A stretch of 64,000 nucleotides of DNA from Zygnema cylindricum (GCA_037447655.1 JBBHKE010002637.1:62001-126000), one strand, 5' to 3'. Shown: positions 46,293 to 57,925, counted from the first letter of the stretch. The notes: a model not told the origin generated them from the sequence alone. A program made the numbers and translations.

Positions 46293-47475
46293 ATGGGTAA
46301 CTGTACCTGGTACTTAGACATTGGTCTGCACCTTCCTGGCAATGATTTTGACAAGGTCTCATATGGAGGCAGTGTCTTTTCTCCACCGAGTAGAAAATGT
46401 CCAAAGAAACTCTTGAACAAGTTCTTATACTGTTTCTTGACGATTCAAAGCTTCTTAAGCTTTTTGAGTGACCACGGTGTGACCTATGTCTGTTTTTTTC
46501 TGATGAAGATATTACCATCAGCAAGTGAAGTCATTTCCGGGGCTCTCTTGCTGACTTCGAATATAGTCAAACTTAGTTTTGGTCAGTCTCGATGACGGGA
46601 AGAGCCGTTTTATACTCCAGCAATTGTTTGTTTGTTAAAGCTTGATGTCGCTCTTTGAAATCTCAGTCTGTATGTTTCCGATATTGCTGCATCGATGTTT
46701 GCAGGAGCAACATTTTGATTTGTTTGTCTATATAATCAGTCGATTTTCTTTTATCTGTTCCTTTCACGATGTGTAAATAGCTCCTTTGTCAAAAATGGTC
46801 GGCATGTTTTCTTTCAAAATTTTGAATTTCATTGCCAATGGGCAAAATCTACTGAAGTCCCTCCTATTGTCTTAAAGCTGACCTCGGTGGACGTTTAATC
46901 TGAAGCAAAAATATTTAGTATTAAAGATCTGAATCTTATGTATTCAGATTTTTGCAGTTTTGCCTAGCATTTTATTTGGGAATCAAAACACTTGCAAAGT
47001 TTGATATTTAAAAAAGACTCTTGATTATTTCGAGATGTGTGACTCACTCCAACTGACCTCCCTATCTACATTTTGTCACATTGAACACTGCAAGGGCTTT
47101 GACTGGCATTCACAGCTCTTCTTCAAAGTAGCATTAGCAGTATCAAAAGTCTGGCAATATTGAAAGGTGTGTATGATTGTATTCCTCTACCCATTTTTCC
47201 ACGAAACAGGAAAGCTTTGTATATACTGAGATTCTTTCATGGACAAGAAGCCTGAGGATTTCATCAAGCGGATGCGTCAATGGCCAGCTTTATTCCCTAT
47301 TTTTGAGGGGTTGGAAAGCACACTTATTTTATTCGTGGTTGTTGGTTTGCCAGTACGACAGAAGAATTGTGTGTTTGTTCCATACCTGAAGACCTCATCC
47401 TGGGAGGTTTTCGCATATCTAAGCAGAATTCTCGAACGGATTGCTGCAGCTGAGAAGTGTCATGATTGTAGCTGA
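46293..47475 (+). pseudogene. F-box/LRR-like gene copy A, degenerate
   Basis: It begins ATGGGTAACTGTACC, parallel to the ATGGCGGACTGTACC start of copies D and E. It continues with recognisable but frame-broken matches (CACCTTCCTGGCAATGATTTTGACAAG, GACGATTCAAAGCTTCT, CCTCTACCCATTTTTCCACG) and ends near 47475. Large parts of the middle are missing or unrecognisable. Codons match D only piecewise in different frames. It is the copy closest to the intact ThiM gene, about 0.75 kb downstream of its stop. Confidence 0.75.
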
Positions 47476-48170
47476 AAAAACCTACTGGTTAGACCTGTTA
47501 GCATAATACTTCGTTGTTTTGGAAGAACCTCTTTACCAGAGTAGCTACGGTGGAGTTTTTTTAAGCAAACCTGAAGAAAATGAAGCAAATTAAGGCTGGA
47601 TTTTCTACAAACTATAACAGTAGTTGCTGATTGCTGTCTTGGTAAAAGGTCAATGGTAAGGGAACGATGTCGACATGTGAAGAACACAAATTGCTTAATT
47701 CTCCTGCTTTCATAATAAAGTCTTGTTTTCCTTGACATTAATGTGTCTACTTCTAGTTAGCGGTGAAGATTCTGGGTTCTGGGTGTTCGATTGTATGCAA
47801 ATTTCAGTCTTCCCTTTGTTTCGATGTAGATTTCACAGCTAAACCGCGCATTCCTCCTTCGATTTGTTGGCAGCAGCTGACGGCGAGCGTTCAAAAGTCG
47901 CATTCGCTTTGGCAGCCCAAAACGTTAGCCGTCATGTCCTGAATTGCTTGTAGCAACCCCGTACCAATATGCACGGATCCGGTACACCTTAAGACGAGAT
48001 TTGTACATTTCAGTTCCTGCTGACGTCGACGACTCCAGTTACATAAAACAACGTGTGCAAATATCAATTCCTTTCCGAATTTGCGACCCAGCACATTTAA
48101 TATTTAAGTCTTACATATAAACTAATACCGATTTGAGTCTAAAATATTTCGTTGCTTTGAAGGAACAGCC

Positions 48171-49320
48171 ACGGCGGACCGTACTTCGCTCTTAGACATA
48201 CCTCTGCACCTTCTCGCCAATATTTTTGAGAAGGCTTTGAAAACGGGCCGTGTCATGAACGTTTTTATTCTCTCCACCGTTTGTTACGAAGATCATGATC
48301 ATCAGCAGCATAACATCATATCAAATATTGTCTTGCTGACACCGAATATTCTTGAGCTTAAGTTCAGAGGTTCGTTAGGGAAAAGAGTCGTGCCCTTCAC
48401 AAAATTTTATAATATTAATCCTTCACTAATTTGTTGTTGGTCAAATATTATTGGTCACTCTTTGAAATGCCTCACTATTGCAAACTGCAGTTTTAGTTTA
48501 TCTCCCTTGCTGGATTGCAATCTCTTCAGTCTGTATGGTTCCACTATTGCTTCTTCGATGTTGACAGGAGCGACAGTTTGAGCTGTCCATCTATGGAATC
48601 AGTCAAGTCTTTACATTTGTTTCATTCACGATATTCGAATTGCTCCTTCCTTGAAATTCTGCATGGCATGTTTTCTTCCCTTCAAAATTTAGAATTTTAT
48701 GACGTTAAAGTAAATCCAAGTCAATTGTCATTCATCAAGTCTTCAAGGTTAACCTCATTGAATGTTCGCTCTATAGCAGAAACATTCACTGTTGAAGCTC
48801 CAAATCTTATCCATTTACAAGTTGGCAAGAGCCAAGCCCGCTATCATATTGGAGAATTGAAACTTTTACAAAGTTTGACATTGGGAAGGGAGGTAATTCA
48901 CTTAGGTCGATTTGGAAGACTCACTATCTAGACTGCCCTGCCATCTACACTTCGTCACATTGAACACTATGAGGGCTTCGATTGGCACTTATCCAAAGCT
49001 CCTCTCCGATGTAGCTTTAGCAGCATGGAGACTTTGACGATATTGAAACGCGTGTATGATTGTAGTTCTCTACCCATTTTCCCACGCATGCGAAAGCTCT
49101 GTATATACCTAGTTCCTGAATGAACGTGGAAATTGATAACAAGAAACTTGAAGATTACATCGCATGGTTGCGTCCATGGCTAGCTATATGCCCTGTTATT
49201 GAAGAGGTGTTAATAGGTTATCGCTATTTTTGGACAATGGAGTTGGACAAGATGTTGGACAAATTGCGTGTTGTATTTCCGAACGTGAAGATTTGTCCTC
49301 ATGATAATTGGGCTTTCTAA
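48171..49320 (+). pseudogene. F-box/LRR-like gene copy B, start lost
   Basis: Aligned to copy D, the start codon is ACG (48171-48173) in place of ATG. About 110-120 bases after the Ser-Thr-Val-Cys region are deleted, removing the second half of the F-box. A CAG codon has become TAG at 48929-48931. The LRR-like part still reads well in pieces (WFHYCFFDVDRS-like, LTSLNVRS, FTVEAPNLIHLQV) and the C-terminal part ends at 49320. Decay is intermediate between A and D. Confidence 0.85.
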
Positions 49321-50504
49321 GTGTGAGCAGTAATCTCGAACGTATTGGACCTGTAAGCATTGTCCTTAAATTGTTTAGCAAGAACATCTTCATTAGAGTA
49401 GTGTATTAAAGCTTTAAAAATGCAAGGAAAGGAAGCAGTTACTTTTCGGCCTTTCCATCTGCTATAAAATTAGATACTGTTGGATTTCCACAGCTCTCTG
49501 TAGTAATAGGTGTAGTATAATGGAATGATGTAGAAATGTGAAGCATACAAGCTGTATAATTTTCCAGATTTACAAACATTTGCCTTTTGAAATCTTTTAT
49601 CTTTTTTCTTGTTTATTCCTTGATTACACTTTGTTAAGTGACATGGCAATTTACTCCTTGCACATGGGTTAGCTGATTGCTTTGTTCAACTGACTTTTCC
49701 ATGAGACATGATACTTTGGGTGCAAGTACAGTCTCAGTCTTTGCTTGTCCTCTGTATTTTACTAGTGAAATAACACTTAAGCCGTATGATATTAATCACC
49801 GGTGGAGATCCTGAGTATCCGATTGTCATTTACCTGTAAGGAACTATGACCACCTTATGGGAGCAATTCTGATTTCTTTCAAGCTGACTGTATGTCTCCT
49901 AGGCTATATGATTTTTTTTCTGATAGTATTTTGGGGAGGGGAGTCTAAAAAAAATCAACTTGGTTCGCTATATGTTATTTTTAAGGGAGACGGTGGTTGT
50001 GATATTTTGTTTTTTTCAATGAACGTGTGGTCTATGATATTCATTATTTTCATCCTTATGGTGACTACTTATGTGCTATTCCGTTGTCATGTATCTTTCA
50101 ATTAATATCCCAGGGTGTCTATTCCGATGCCTCGATATCATAATGAATCTTATCTAGACCAATTTGTGATGCGAATTATTCATAATTTGATGTACAATGA
50201 GCCTATTCTGGCACCTTTTCAACTTCTGATGATGTGAACCGCAGTCATCAATGATGGACAAACTTAAAGTATTAACATTAGGTATATTACACAAAGGAAA
50301 ATAAAGAATATGAATCATGATTTGTTGTCAAGCTAATGGAATCAAAGTAGATCTAAGTACCAGGAACAGAATTCACAAAAAAATCTCTTACTTTGATTAA
50401 AAGTGAACAAAGATGATTAAAATGGTATATAATCAACACATTGGTTCGACAACTAAAGACACAACTGTAGGGCGTGGAAGCATCAACACAAGGCCCCTAT
50501 ATTA

Positions 50505-50550
50505 CACCGTGTATCGCTATTAGTGTTAACATTAATAGCGATTCACGGTG
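50505..50550. mobile_element. 46-bp minimal MITE (two TIRs only)
   Basis: CACCGTGTATCGCTATTAGT and its near-complement ATTAATAGCGATTCACGGTG meet at a TTAAC centre with no interior, and both ends are bordered by TA. It looks like an internal-deletion derivative of the 200-230 bp MITEs elsewhere in the window. Confidence 0.7.
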
Positions 50551-50728
50551 TAGCTCAAGGATTGCCCACAGACTGATTGAATGTTTTGTTTGAAAAATTG
50601 AGCCAAAGAGTGTTGCACTTTCTCCTCCTTTCGTCAATTGGCACGGACACAAGTAGTCTAGCAGGTTCTCAGACCAAGACATTGCCCGCCACAAAAAATG
50701 TTGTTATAATGCTCTAAGAAATTCAAAA

Positions 50729-50941
50729 ATGCTGGGACTATGTGAGCCACAGGTACCTCATAGGTGCGTTTTGCAGTTTTGCTCTTTTCAGAATCAGTTT
50801 GGGCAAACTGAAAATTCCATTAAGCGGTGTGTCAGTGGGTATTTCTATGCCCTGTTATTGAAAGATTGGAAATTGGCTATTGCTATATTTAGACATTTGA
50901 GGCAGGGAATAATTCCGGAAGAATTCCGCGTTGACATTTGA
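50729..50941 (+). pseudogene. 3'-end fragment of an F-box/LRR-like copy
   Basis: ATTAAGCGGTGTGTCAGTGG and TATGCCCTGTTATTGAAAGATTGG (about 50818-50870) resemble the 3' coding end of D and E (ATCAAGCGGGTGCGTCCATGG; TATGCCCTGTTATTAAGGAGGTGG). The trailing GAAGCACAAGTGTTGCTTAATTC matches their 3' flanks. No 5' part is present, so this is a truncated sixth member. Confidence 0.55.
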
Positions 50942-52356
50942 AGCACAAGTGTTGCTTAATTCTTTATGTAGACAAATATTTGCTTCTTTAAATCCTACTT
51001 CACATTGCCTTACGTGTGGTGAGATGTTGGTTGAACTTCAACACAAGTCATCGCTTTTTGTGATGCCAACACTAAATTTTGAAATTAACGGGAGAAAATA
51101 ACTTCCGTCATTGAAAGAACGTTAGAAAGTGAATAAAGGGACGGATATAAGTACGAATCTAAAGTCAACGAAGCGTGTACAGAGTGGAAACTGGAAAGAA
51201 AGAACCGATGGAATCATTGCTGAAGTCATTGCTGGTACGGTACGGCAGCTGTTAGCTGATGAGTACAATATTGTACGGCAATTGGAACCTTCAGTCATCG
51301 ACGGTGACGGCGACAGTTCCCTGACCCTGTACGATTTCTACGGCAACAGGACTCTACACCATAGTTCAAAAGTAGGCTTTTTTATGGTAGGCCTTTGGTA
51401 GGCGCACAACACTTTGCACAAAACTCGCGCAGCGTAGGCATACTGTATGTGTGTGCGTCGTGCACACTCCTGTACGAACGTCCGAATCGTAATTAGAGTA
51501 AATAACGCTAATTCGGTCGCTCGAAATTTCGACTCTATCACGTCAAATAGAGTAGATGATTCTAATTTTTTCACTATTCTAATTTAGGTATGGTTTAATT
51601 AGCGTTAAAAATTCTAGAATAGGCTCGTTTTAAATAGTGTGGTGTACGGACGACGTCCGACCGTGCAAAATTGTACTTTTATAAGTAAAAAGGTACAAAT
51701 AATGATTTAATAGAATCGCGCTCGCACGTGAAATCGCACTAAACAAAAAATCAATCACATCGAAAAAAAGCCGTTCGCATAACTCTCGTCCGTCGACAGC
51801 ATCGTCTCAGTGTGAACATTAACTGACATTCAGCGCGACAAATAGTCCTAACGTCATAATGACGTCAAAACTATACGGAATGACAGATGCTGTACTCCTA
51901 CGTAATTTAGTGTTCATAATTTCAGCGCGGATATTTATTGCCGACAAAACCCAATATAGAGTACTTAAATTAATTAGAGTAAACTTCCTCCGTGAAAAAG
52001 TTCTATCACATAAAATAGAGTTCATTACTCTAATTGTTTTTTTTGGTTTTTTTACTCTAATTTTTTCATTACTCTAATTACGATTCGCGGTGTAGCGATT
52101 GAAAGGTAAGTTTCTCAGCTGCCGATTGGCGGTCTCAAATTGAAAATCGGACAAGTACGGAGAAAAGATGTTTTGAGCGGCGAAAAAATTATTAACACTA
52201 ATAGCGATTCGAGGTGTACTGTAGCAAAACAGTTTTGGTACTGTACTGTAGTATCGCTTGTCTCCGGGTTGGGCGATTCCGAATTTCCTTCTCGTGGTTA
52301 TTCCATCATGCCGATTTTATCCATCTGAAATTAGTCGTTGCTTTGCTGCAGCTGCT

Positions 52357-53070
52357 ATGGCGGACTGAACCTTGCTCTTGGACATTCCTTCACACCTTCT
52401 CGCCAATGTTTTCGACAAGGCGTCAAATAAGGGCCGTGTCAGGAACCTATTTCTTCTCTCCACCGTCTGTAAGACTTTCAAAAACATTGTTGGACAAGTT
52501 CTTACCTTGTCTCTTGACGATCCGAAGCTTCTAAAGTCGTTTGAGCCACCACGTGGTGACCTAAGGCTGTTATTTCCTGACGAAAGTCATCATCATCAGC
52601 AACGAAGTGTCATTTCGGATGTTGTCTCGCTGACTCCGAATGTTGTCGAGCTTAAGTTTGGTCAATCCATTGTCGACGAACTGTTAGGGTTAATAGGTTC
52701 ATCAAATGAAGAAGTTATGTCCTTTATGAACCATTATTACAACATTACTCCTTCAACAATCGGTTGCTGGGCGAAGATTATTGGTAGATCGTTGAAATCT
52801 CTCACAATTGTGAAATGCAGTTTTAGTTTATCTCAATTGACCGCCCTTGCTGGATTGCGATCTCTTCAGTCTGTTTGGTTCCACTATTGCTTTTTCGATG
52901 TTGACAGGAGCGACATTTTAAGTTGTTCGTCTATGGAATCTGTCAAATTTCTTCATCTGTTTCGCTCACGATGTGCGAATAGCACCTTTATTGAAATTCT
53001 GCTCGGCATGTTTTCTTATCGTCACAAGCGTAAGTTACGATTTCGTCATTACAGACATAGGGACACTTGA
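52357..53070 (+). pseudogene. F-box/LRR-like gene copy C, nonsense at codon 4 and truncated
   Basis: Almost identical to copy D from its ATG (52357) to 53017, but codon 4 is TGA (52366-52368) where D has TGT. At 53018 the match stops abruptly inside the phrase GGCATGTTTTCTT; D continues CTCTTCAAAC while C enters unrelated DNA and meets a stop at 53070. The LRR half is absent. Upstream DNA from about 51135 is also shared with the region before D, so the duplicated unit includes promoter-side sequence. Confidence 0.88.
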
Positions 53071-53145
53071 AAACCAGGTCCGGCGGATCCGCGCTAAAAT
53101 ACAAAGTAATTTCGCTAAGTTACAAGTACATGGGGACACACCCTA

Positions 53146-53863
53146 AGGGTGAAGTTCCATTACGACACTGTAATTGTACGGCAAATACTACATAATGCTT
53201 CAATTTGAACGGAATTCCATTGCCCAGTCTGTAATCCACGTGTTTTCAAACGAGTGGTGCCACGTAACTATGGATTTGATATTGAAAATCGTCAATGATT
53301 TTCACACCGACCAAAAATCATCATTTGCGTACTATGTACGTGCGTACCAGGTCATCGTTCAGCACAACTTATGTACTATTTGCAGACGCCTTGTCAGATA
53401 CGACCTCATTTTTTTAGGGTTCCTGTTTTTACGCGTGACAAATGAGCGCTGCCAGAAATAGTGTGACAAATGGGCACTAACAAAAATAGCGTGACAAAAG
53501 TGCGCTACGAGTTTTCGTTTGTATTTTCTGCTGGATTTTTGAATGCGTATATCGTGTGCGCAATATTTTGATTTCCGTTGGTTGTCATCTTGACACGTAT
53601 GCTCATTTTCCAGCGTGTCGCGGCTCAAATTTTTCTGTAATTGGTGATGTACCTCGCGAGGTACATCACCAAATTTTCGAAGCGAATGCTTCGCGATAAA
53701 ATATCCAACGGTCATTGGTAACTCCCAGACTTTTGGAGAATATTGGCAAGATTCTCTGTAATGTTGTTTTTCCCATAAAAACAAAATAAGAAGTACGGTA
53801 TAGTACGGAGAGGTCCGAATTTCTGTAAATAACCTCACTTTTCGCGTAATGGAACTTCACCCT
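53146..53863. mobile_element. Complete TIR element with 32-bp perfect palindrome
   Basis: A 19-bp perfect terminal inverted repeat, AGGGTGAAGTTCCATTACG at 53146 and its complement ending at 53863, is bordered by TA on both sides. The interior holds a 32-base perfect palindrome at 53641-53672 centred on CTCG|CGAG, followed by GAATGCTTCGCGATAAAATATCC and AACCTCACTTTTCGCG, which recur near 5200-5400. No transposase frame. It sits between copies C and D, at the start of D's upstream unit. Confidence 0.85.
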
Positions 53864-54059
53864 TAAAGGGACGGATATAAGTACGAATCTAAAGTCAACG
53901 AATCGTGTAACCGATGGAATCATTGCAGAAGTCATTGCTGGTACAGTACGGCAACTATTAGCTGATGAGTACAATAGTGTACGGCGATTGGAACCTTCAG
54001 TCATCGACGGTGAAGGCGACAGTTCCCTGACCCTGTACGATTCTACTGCAACAACTCTA

Positions 54060-54262
54060 CACCGCGAATCGCTATTAGTGTTAATATTTTTTTCGTCTCT
54101 TACGTACACACACGTCCGATTGTGGATCTGACGGTAGCGATTGAAAGGTAAGTTTCTCAGCTGCCGATTGGCGGTCTCAAATTGAAAATCGGACAAGTGT
54201 GTACGGAGAAAAGATGTTTTGAGCGGCGAAAAAAATATTAACACTAATAGCAATTCGAGGTG
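54060..54262. mobile_element. TA-MITE in the upstream region of copy D, 203 bp
   Basis: The ends CACCGCGAATCGCTATTAGT and ACTAATAGCAATTCGAGGTG, TA-flanked, enclose the shared interior (GACGGTAGCGATTGAAAGG, GGACAAGTGTGTACGGAGAAAAG). Its right end lies 142 bases before the D start codon. A right-hand part of the same insertion precedes copy C (52085-52216), so it was present before C and D separated. Confidence 0.8.
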
Positions 54263-54403
54263 TACTGTAGCAAAACAGTTTTGGTACTGTACTGTAGTAT
54301 CGCTTGTCTCCGGGTTGGGCGATTCTGAATTTCTCTTCTCGTGGTTATCCCATCATGCCGATTTTATCCATCTGAAGTTAGTCGTTGCTTTGCTGCAGCT
54401 GCT

Positions 54404-55687
54404 ATGGCGGACTGTACGTTGCTCTTGGACATTCCTTCACACCTTCTCGCCAATGTTCTCGACAAGGCGTCATATAAGGGCCGTGTCAGGAACCTATTTC
54501 TTCTCTCCACCGTCTGCAAGACTTTCAAAAACATTGTTGGACAAGTTCTTACCTTGTCTCTTGACGATCCGAAGCTTCTAAAGTCGTTTGAGCCACCACG
54601 TGGTGACCTAAGGCTGTTATTTCCTGACGAAAGTCATCATCATCAGCAACGAAGTGTCATTTCGGATGTTGTCTCGCTGACTCCGAATGTTGTCGAGCTT
54701 AAGTTTGGTCAATCCATTGTCGACGAACTGTTAGGGTTAATAGGTTCATCAAATGAAGAAGTTATGTCCTTTATGAACCATTATTACAACATTACTCCTT
54801 CAACAATCGGTTGCTGGGCGAAGATTATTGGTAGATCGTTGAAATCTCTCACAATTGTGAAATGCAGTTTTAGTTTATCTCAATTGACCGCCCTTGCTGG
54901 ATTGCGATCTCTTCAGTCTGTTTGGTTCCACTATTGCTTTTTCGATGTTGACAGGAGCGACATTTTAAGTTGTTCGTCTATGGAATCTGTCAAATTTCTT
55001 CATCTGTTTCGCTCACGATGTGCGAATAGCACCTTTATTGAAATTCTGCTCGGCATGTTTTCTTCTCTTCAAACTTTAGAATTCCATGATCGTCGGGAAA
55101 AATCCACTGAAGTCCCAGTCATTAAGTCTTCAAGTTTAACCTCACTGGAAGTTTCCTCTCAAGCTGAGGCATTCAAAATTGAAGCTCCGAATCTTATCCA
55201 TTTACATATTCGCAGTTCTGCACACTTTTATATTCAGGAATTGAATCACTTGCAAAGTCTGATATTTGGAAAGGATTGTGATTTTTCTCGCGATGGAAGA
55301 CTCACTATCCAGACTGCCCTGCCATCTACACTTCGTCACATTGACCACTATGAGGGCTTTGATTGGCACTTATCCAAAGCTCTTCTTAAAAGTAGCTTTG
55401 GGAACATTGAAAGTCTGACTATACTGAAAGGTGTGTATGATTGTATTTCTCTGCCGATTCTTCCACGCATGCGAAAGTTCTGTATATTCCAAGATCCTTT
55501 CATGGACAAAGAAACTGAGGATTTCATCAAGCGGGTGCGTCCATGGGTAGCTCTATGCCCTGATATTGAGGAACTGGAAATACGCGGTGTCTATAGTTGT
55601 CCTTCTGAGTTTGCCAATACGTTGGCAGAATTGTGCGTTGTGTTTCCGAACATGAAGATTTGTCCTCGTTATGAGACGTTTTATTAG
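54404..55687 (+). CDS. F-box/LRR-like protein, copy D (intact)
   Basis: The ATG at 54404 is chosen because it aligns with the starts of copies C and E; an upstream ATG at 54341 would add 21 residues not shared by E. The product is 427 residues, from one exon. Residues about 5-45, LLDIPSHLLANVLDKAS then LFLLSTVCKTFKNIVGQVL, fit an F-box (L.D.P..LL..I...., L..VCK.F). The remainder has irregular leucine-rich segments such as SLKSLTIVKCSFSLSQLTAL, SLTSLEVSSQAEAF and APNLIHLHI, and ends VVFPNMKICPRYETFY. F-box/LRR proteins normally bind SKP1 and recruit substrates to SCF ubiquitin ligases. The family name beyond that is not recognised. It is the only array member with an uninterrupted frame. Confidence 0.82.
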   Translation: MADCTLLLDIPSHLLANVLDKASYKGRVRNLFLLSTVCKTFKNIVGQVLTLSLDDPKLLKSFEPPRGDLRLLFPDESHHHQQRSVISDVVSLTPNVVELKFGQSIVDELLGLIGSSNEEVMSFMNHYYNITPSTIGCWAKIIGRSLKSLTIVKCSFSLSQLTALAGLRSLQSVWFHYCFFDVDRSDILSCSSMESVKFLHLFRSRCANSTFIEILLGMFSSLQTLEFHDRREKSTEVPVIKSSSLTSLEVSSQAEAFKIEAPNLIHLHIRSSAHFYIQELNHLQSLIFGKDCDFSRDGRLTIQTALPSTLRHIDHYEGFDWHLSKALLKSSFGNIESLTILKGVYDCISLPILPRMRKFCIFQDPFMDKETEDFIKRVRPWVALCPDIEELEIRGVYSCPSEFANTLAELCVVFPNMKICPRYETFY

Positions 55688-57650
55688 GTGTGGTTGCTGC
55701 CGCTCAAGATGTTTGTGATCATGGTCAAAATACCTGCTGATTGGGTTTGAAGCCGTTATATTTTGTTATTTTAGAAGAATGTCTTCATCAAAGTGGCTAC
55801 TTTTGAAGTTTTTAATCGTTATAGAAGAGAACGAAGCAGTTTTCTTTTGTTCCATATGCTTTAAATTTAGATACTGTTTGTCAACGGTAGTGGAATGATA
55901 TTGACATGTGAAGCACACGAGTTGCTTAATTGTCCACATGTACAATGTTCGCTCTGTAAATCTTACTTATTGTTGCTTTCAATTCCTCGTTTACTCCTTG
56001 TAAGTGACATGCCAAATAGCTCTTTGCAGGTGATTTAGCTGATTGGCTTGTTCTAAGCTAAAGTCAAAGTACTTTTTCCATGAGATCTGATACTTTCGGT
56101 GCAAAGACACTCTCTGTCTATGCTTTTTCTGTGTGTTTTTGTGAAACAAGACATAATGCATTCCCTTATAATCCCTATTTTTTGAAGCTACATGATTTTT
56201 ACTATTTGTAGTATTGGTAAGCAGGGACTTAACTTTTTTTTATATATGTAGTTATCAAGAAAAGTGATAGCTGTGTATTTTGATGTTCAATGTAGACGTG
56301 GTCTATGAATTTAGTATTAAGTATTTTCACATATGTGGAGACTCGGATTGTGGTATTTCGATGGCTTGTATCTGTCGATTACGATTTCCTCGTGGGGCTT
56401 ATCTTTGGCTATTGGTGATGTCAATTGTACTTAATTTGATGTAGATGAGCCATTTCTGATACCTTTTCAGCTACTATGTGAATCCAAGAGTTCATCAATG
56501 ACGGGCCAAACTTTGAGTATTTGCCACCAGCTTTATTACAAAAATGAAATTGAGGGTTGAAATTTGACTCTTTACTATCATGGATCTTTGACACTGAATG
56601 GGATCAAAGTTAACTTATTTACCTCGAACAGAATTAACAAAAAAAATTATTGACTGAAAATGTGAAAACGGTTAGCTCTATAGTCAACACAATGGTTTTG
56701 CAACTCGAAGAACAATTGCAATTTGTAGGCATTTCCCTAAGGATTCTTTAAGAGCTCAAATGATTGCCCACAGGTCGTTCGAATGTTTTATTTGAAAAAT
56801 ATAAAAAAAAAGTGTTGCACTTTCTGCTCCCCTCGAGTAGAACAAGTACAAGTAATCAACAGGTTCCCATGATTATCGCTCGCCTTTACTGCCCAGGTTT
56901 CACTAGCAAAGTGACAATTTCATATTTAACTCAAACCAAGAGACTGACTGCCACAAAGAATTTTCTCAAGCGCCATAAAATTTCAGGTACTTAGTGACCC
57001 TCAGGTAACCCAAGGGCATATTTTGCTCTTGTCAGAACCAATTTGGACCGAGCATGCACATGTTTTTGAGCGTGCAGAGTATCAATTTACTTTTTAAAGT
57101 ACCTATAAAGGGAGTTGAGGTTTTCACCCAAGTGTCCTTGAATTGCGGTGTTTATATCTGCTTAGGTTTCATAAAATGAACCTTACGTTACGTCTCTGTA
57201 TTAATTACGGTGTTTGAAAGACGAAATCGACTGTGTTGATGATGTACTCGCAAATGTTGCGAAAAACACTTACGTTTTCTTTCTCACGCAGGCTTAGAGA
57301 ATTGTTTTGAGACCGAGTTTTGGGTTTTTTGTCGACACAAAATGTCATTGTTTACGCACTTTTTTGGCGAAGTTTGTTGCAAATAACATATGTCTATTAT
57401 TATTTAAGTCCACGTTCTAAAGTATAAACAAAGAGATTTGGCAGTTAACATAGTCACCATAACAAGGTTTTAAATTTGCAATTTTCTTTTGCCCTTCTAA
57501 CAAATTCTTTTTCTCCACATCGGTAAATTACTTAAATTGCTCCTCTGAGTAAACGGTACTAACGCTATGTAATTCCTACTTTTGAATTCCTGCTCGTTCA
57601 CTTAAATTCAATTTTCGCCACTTAATCTTGTGTTCTGTTTTATATTTTTT
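55688..57650. other. 3' flank of copy D, intergenic
   Basis: It contains flank sequence also found behind copies B and E (GAAGCACACGAGTTGCTTAATT; GATACTTTCGGTGCAAAGAC at 56089-56110) and no other gene that I can support. The shared flanks show that duplication units extended past the coding regions. Confidence 0.5.
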
Positions 57651-57925
57651 TTCAAGCGAAATTTTCTGTTGTTATCTGGCTCACTTAGCAGTAGCCATGG
57701 TAGTCTTGGATTGGAATCCAAAAGCAGATTAGGTCAGCAATTTGTGCGTCTGAAAAACAAACGGTTACGGATTTAGGAAATAAAAACTGGACACAGCAAG
57801 TCATGATAAAGCAGCTTGGGAGACTCTGAAGTAAACAATAAGTTGAGTCCCAAGCAGAAAATAAATTTCAGTCTAGATAATCAGTGACTTCCTTTTATCC
57901 TGCCATACATAACAAACTACGTGGA
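57651..57925 (+). pseudogene. ThiM 5' exon fragment
   Basis: TTCAAGCGAAATTTTC, CACTTAGCAGTAGCCATGGTAG, AAAGCAGATTAGGTCAGCA, AACAAACGGTTACGG and GCAGCTTGGGAGACTCTG match the intact ThiM first exon (43199-43370) in order, with scattered substitutions and small indels. ATAACAAACTACGTGG at 57909 corresponds to the ITNYVA codons. Nothing of the later exons is present. It lies about 0.6 kb upstream of F-box copy E, as the intact ThiM lies upstream of copy A. Confidence 0.8.

Noticed and set aside
54341-54403. Upstream ATG extending F-box copy D by 21 residues
   Set aside because: The extension is not conserved in E, and all copies align from the ATGGCGGACTG start.
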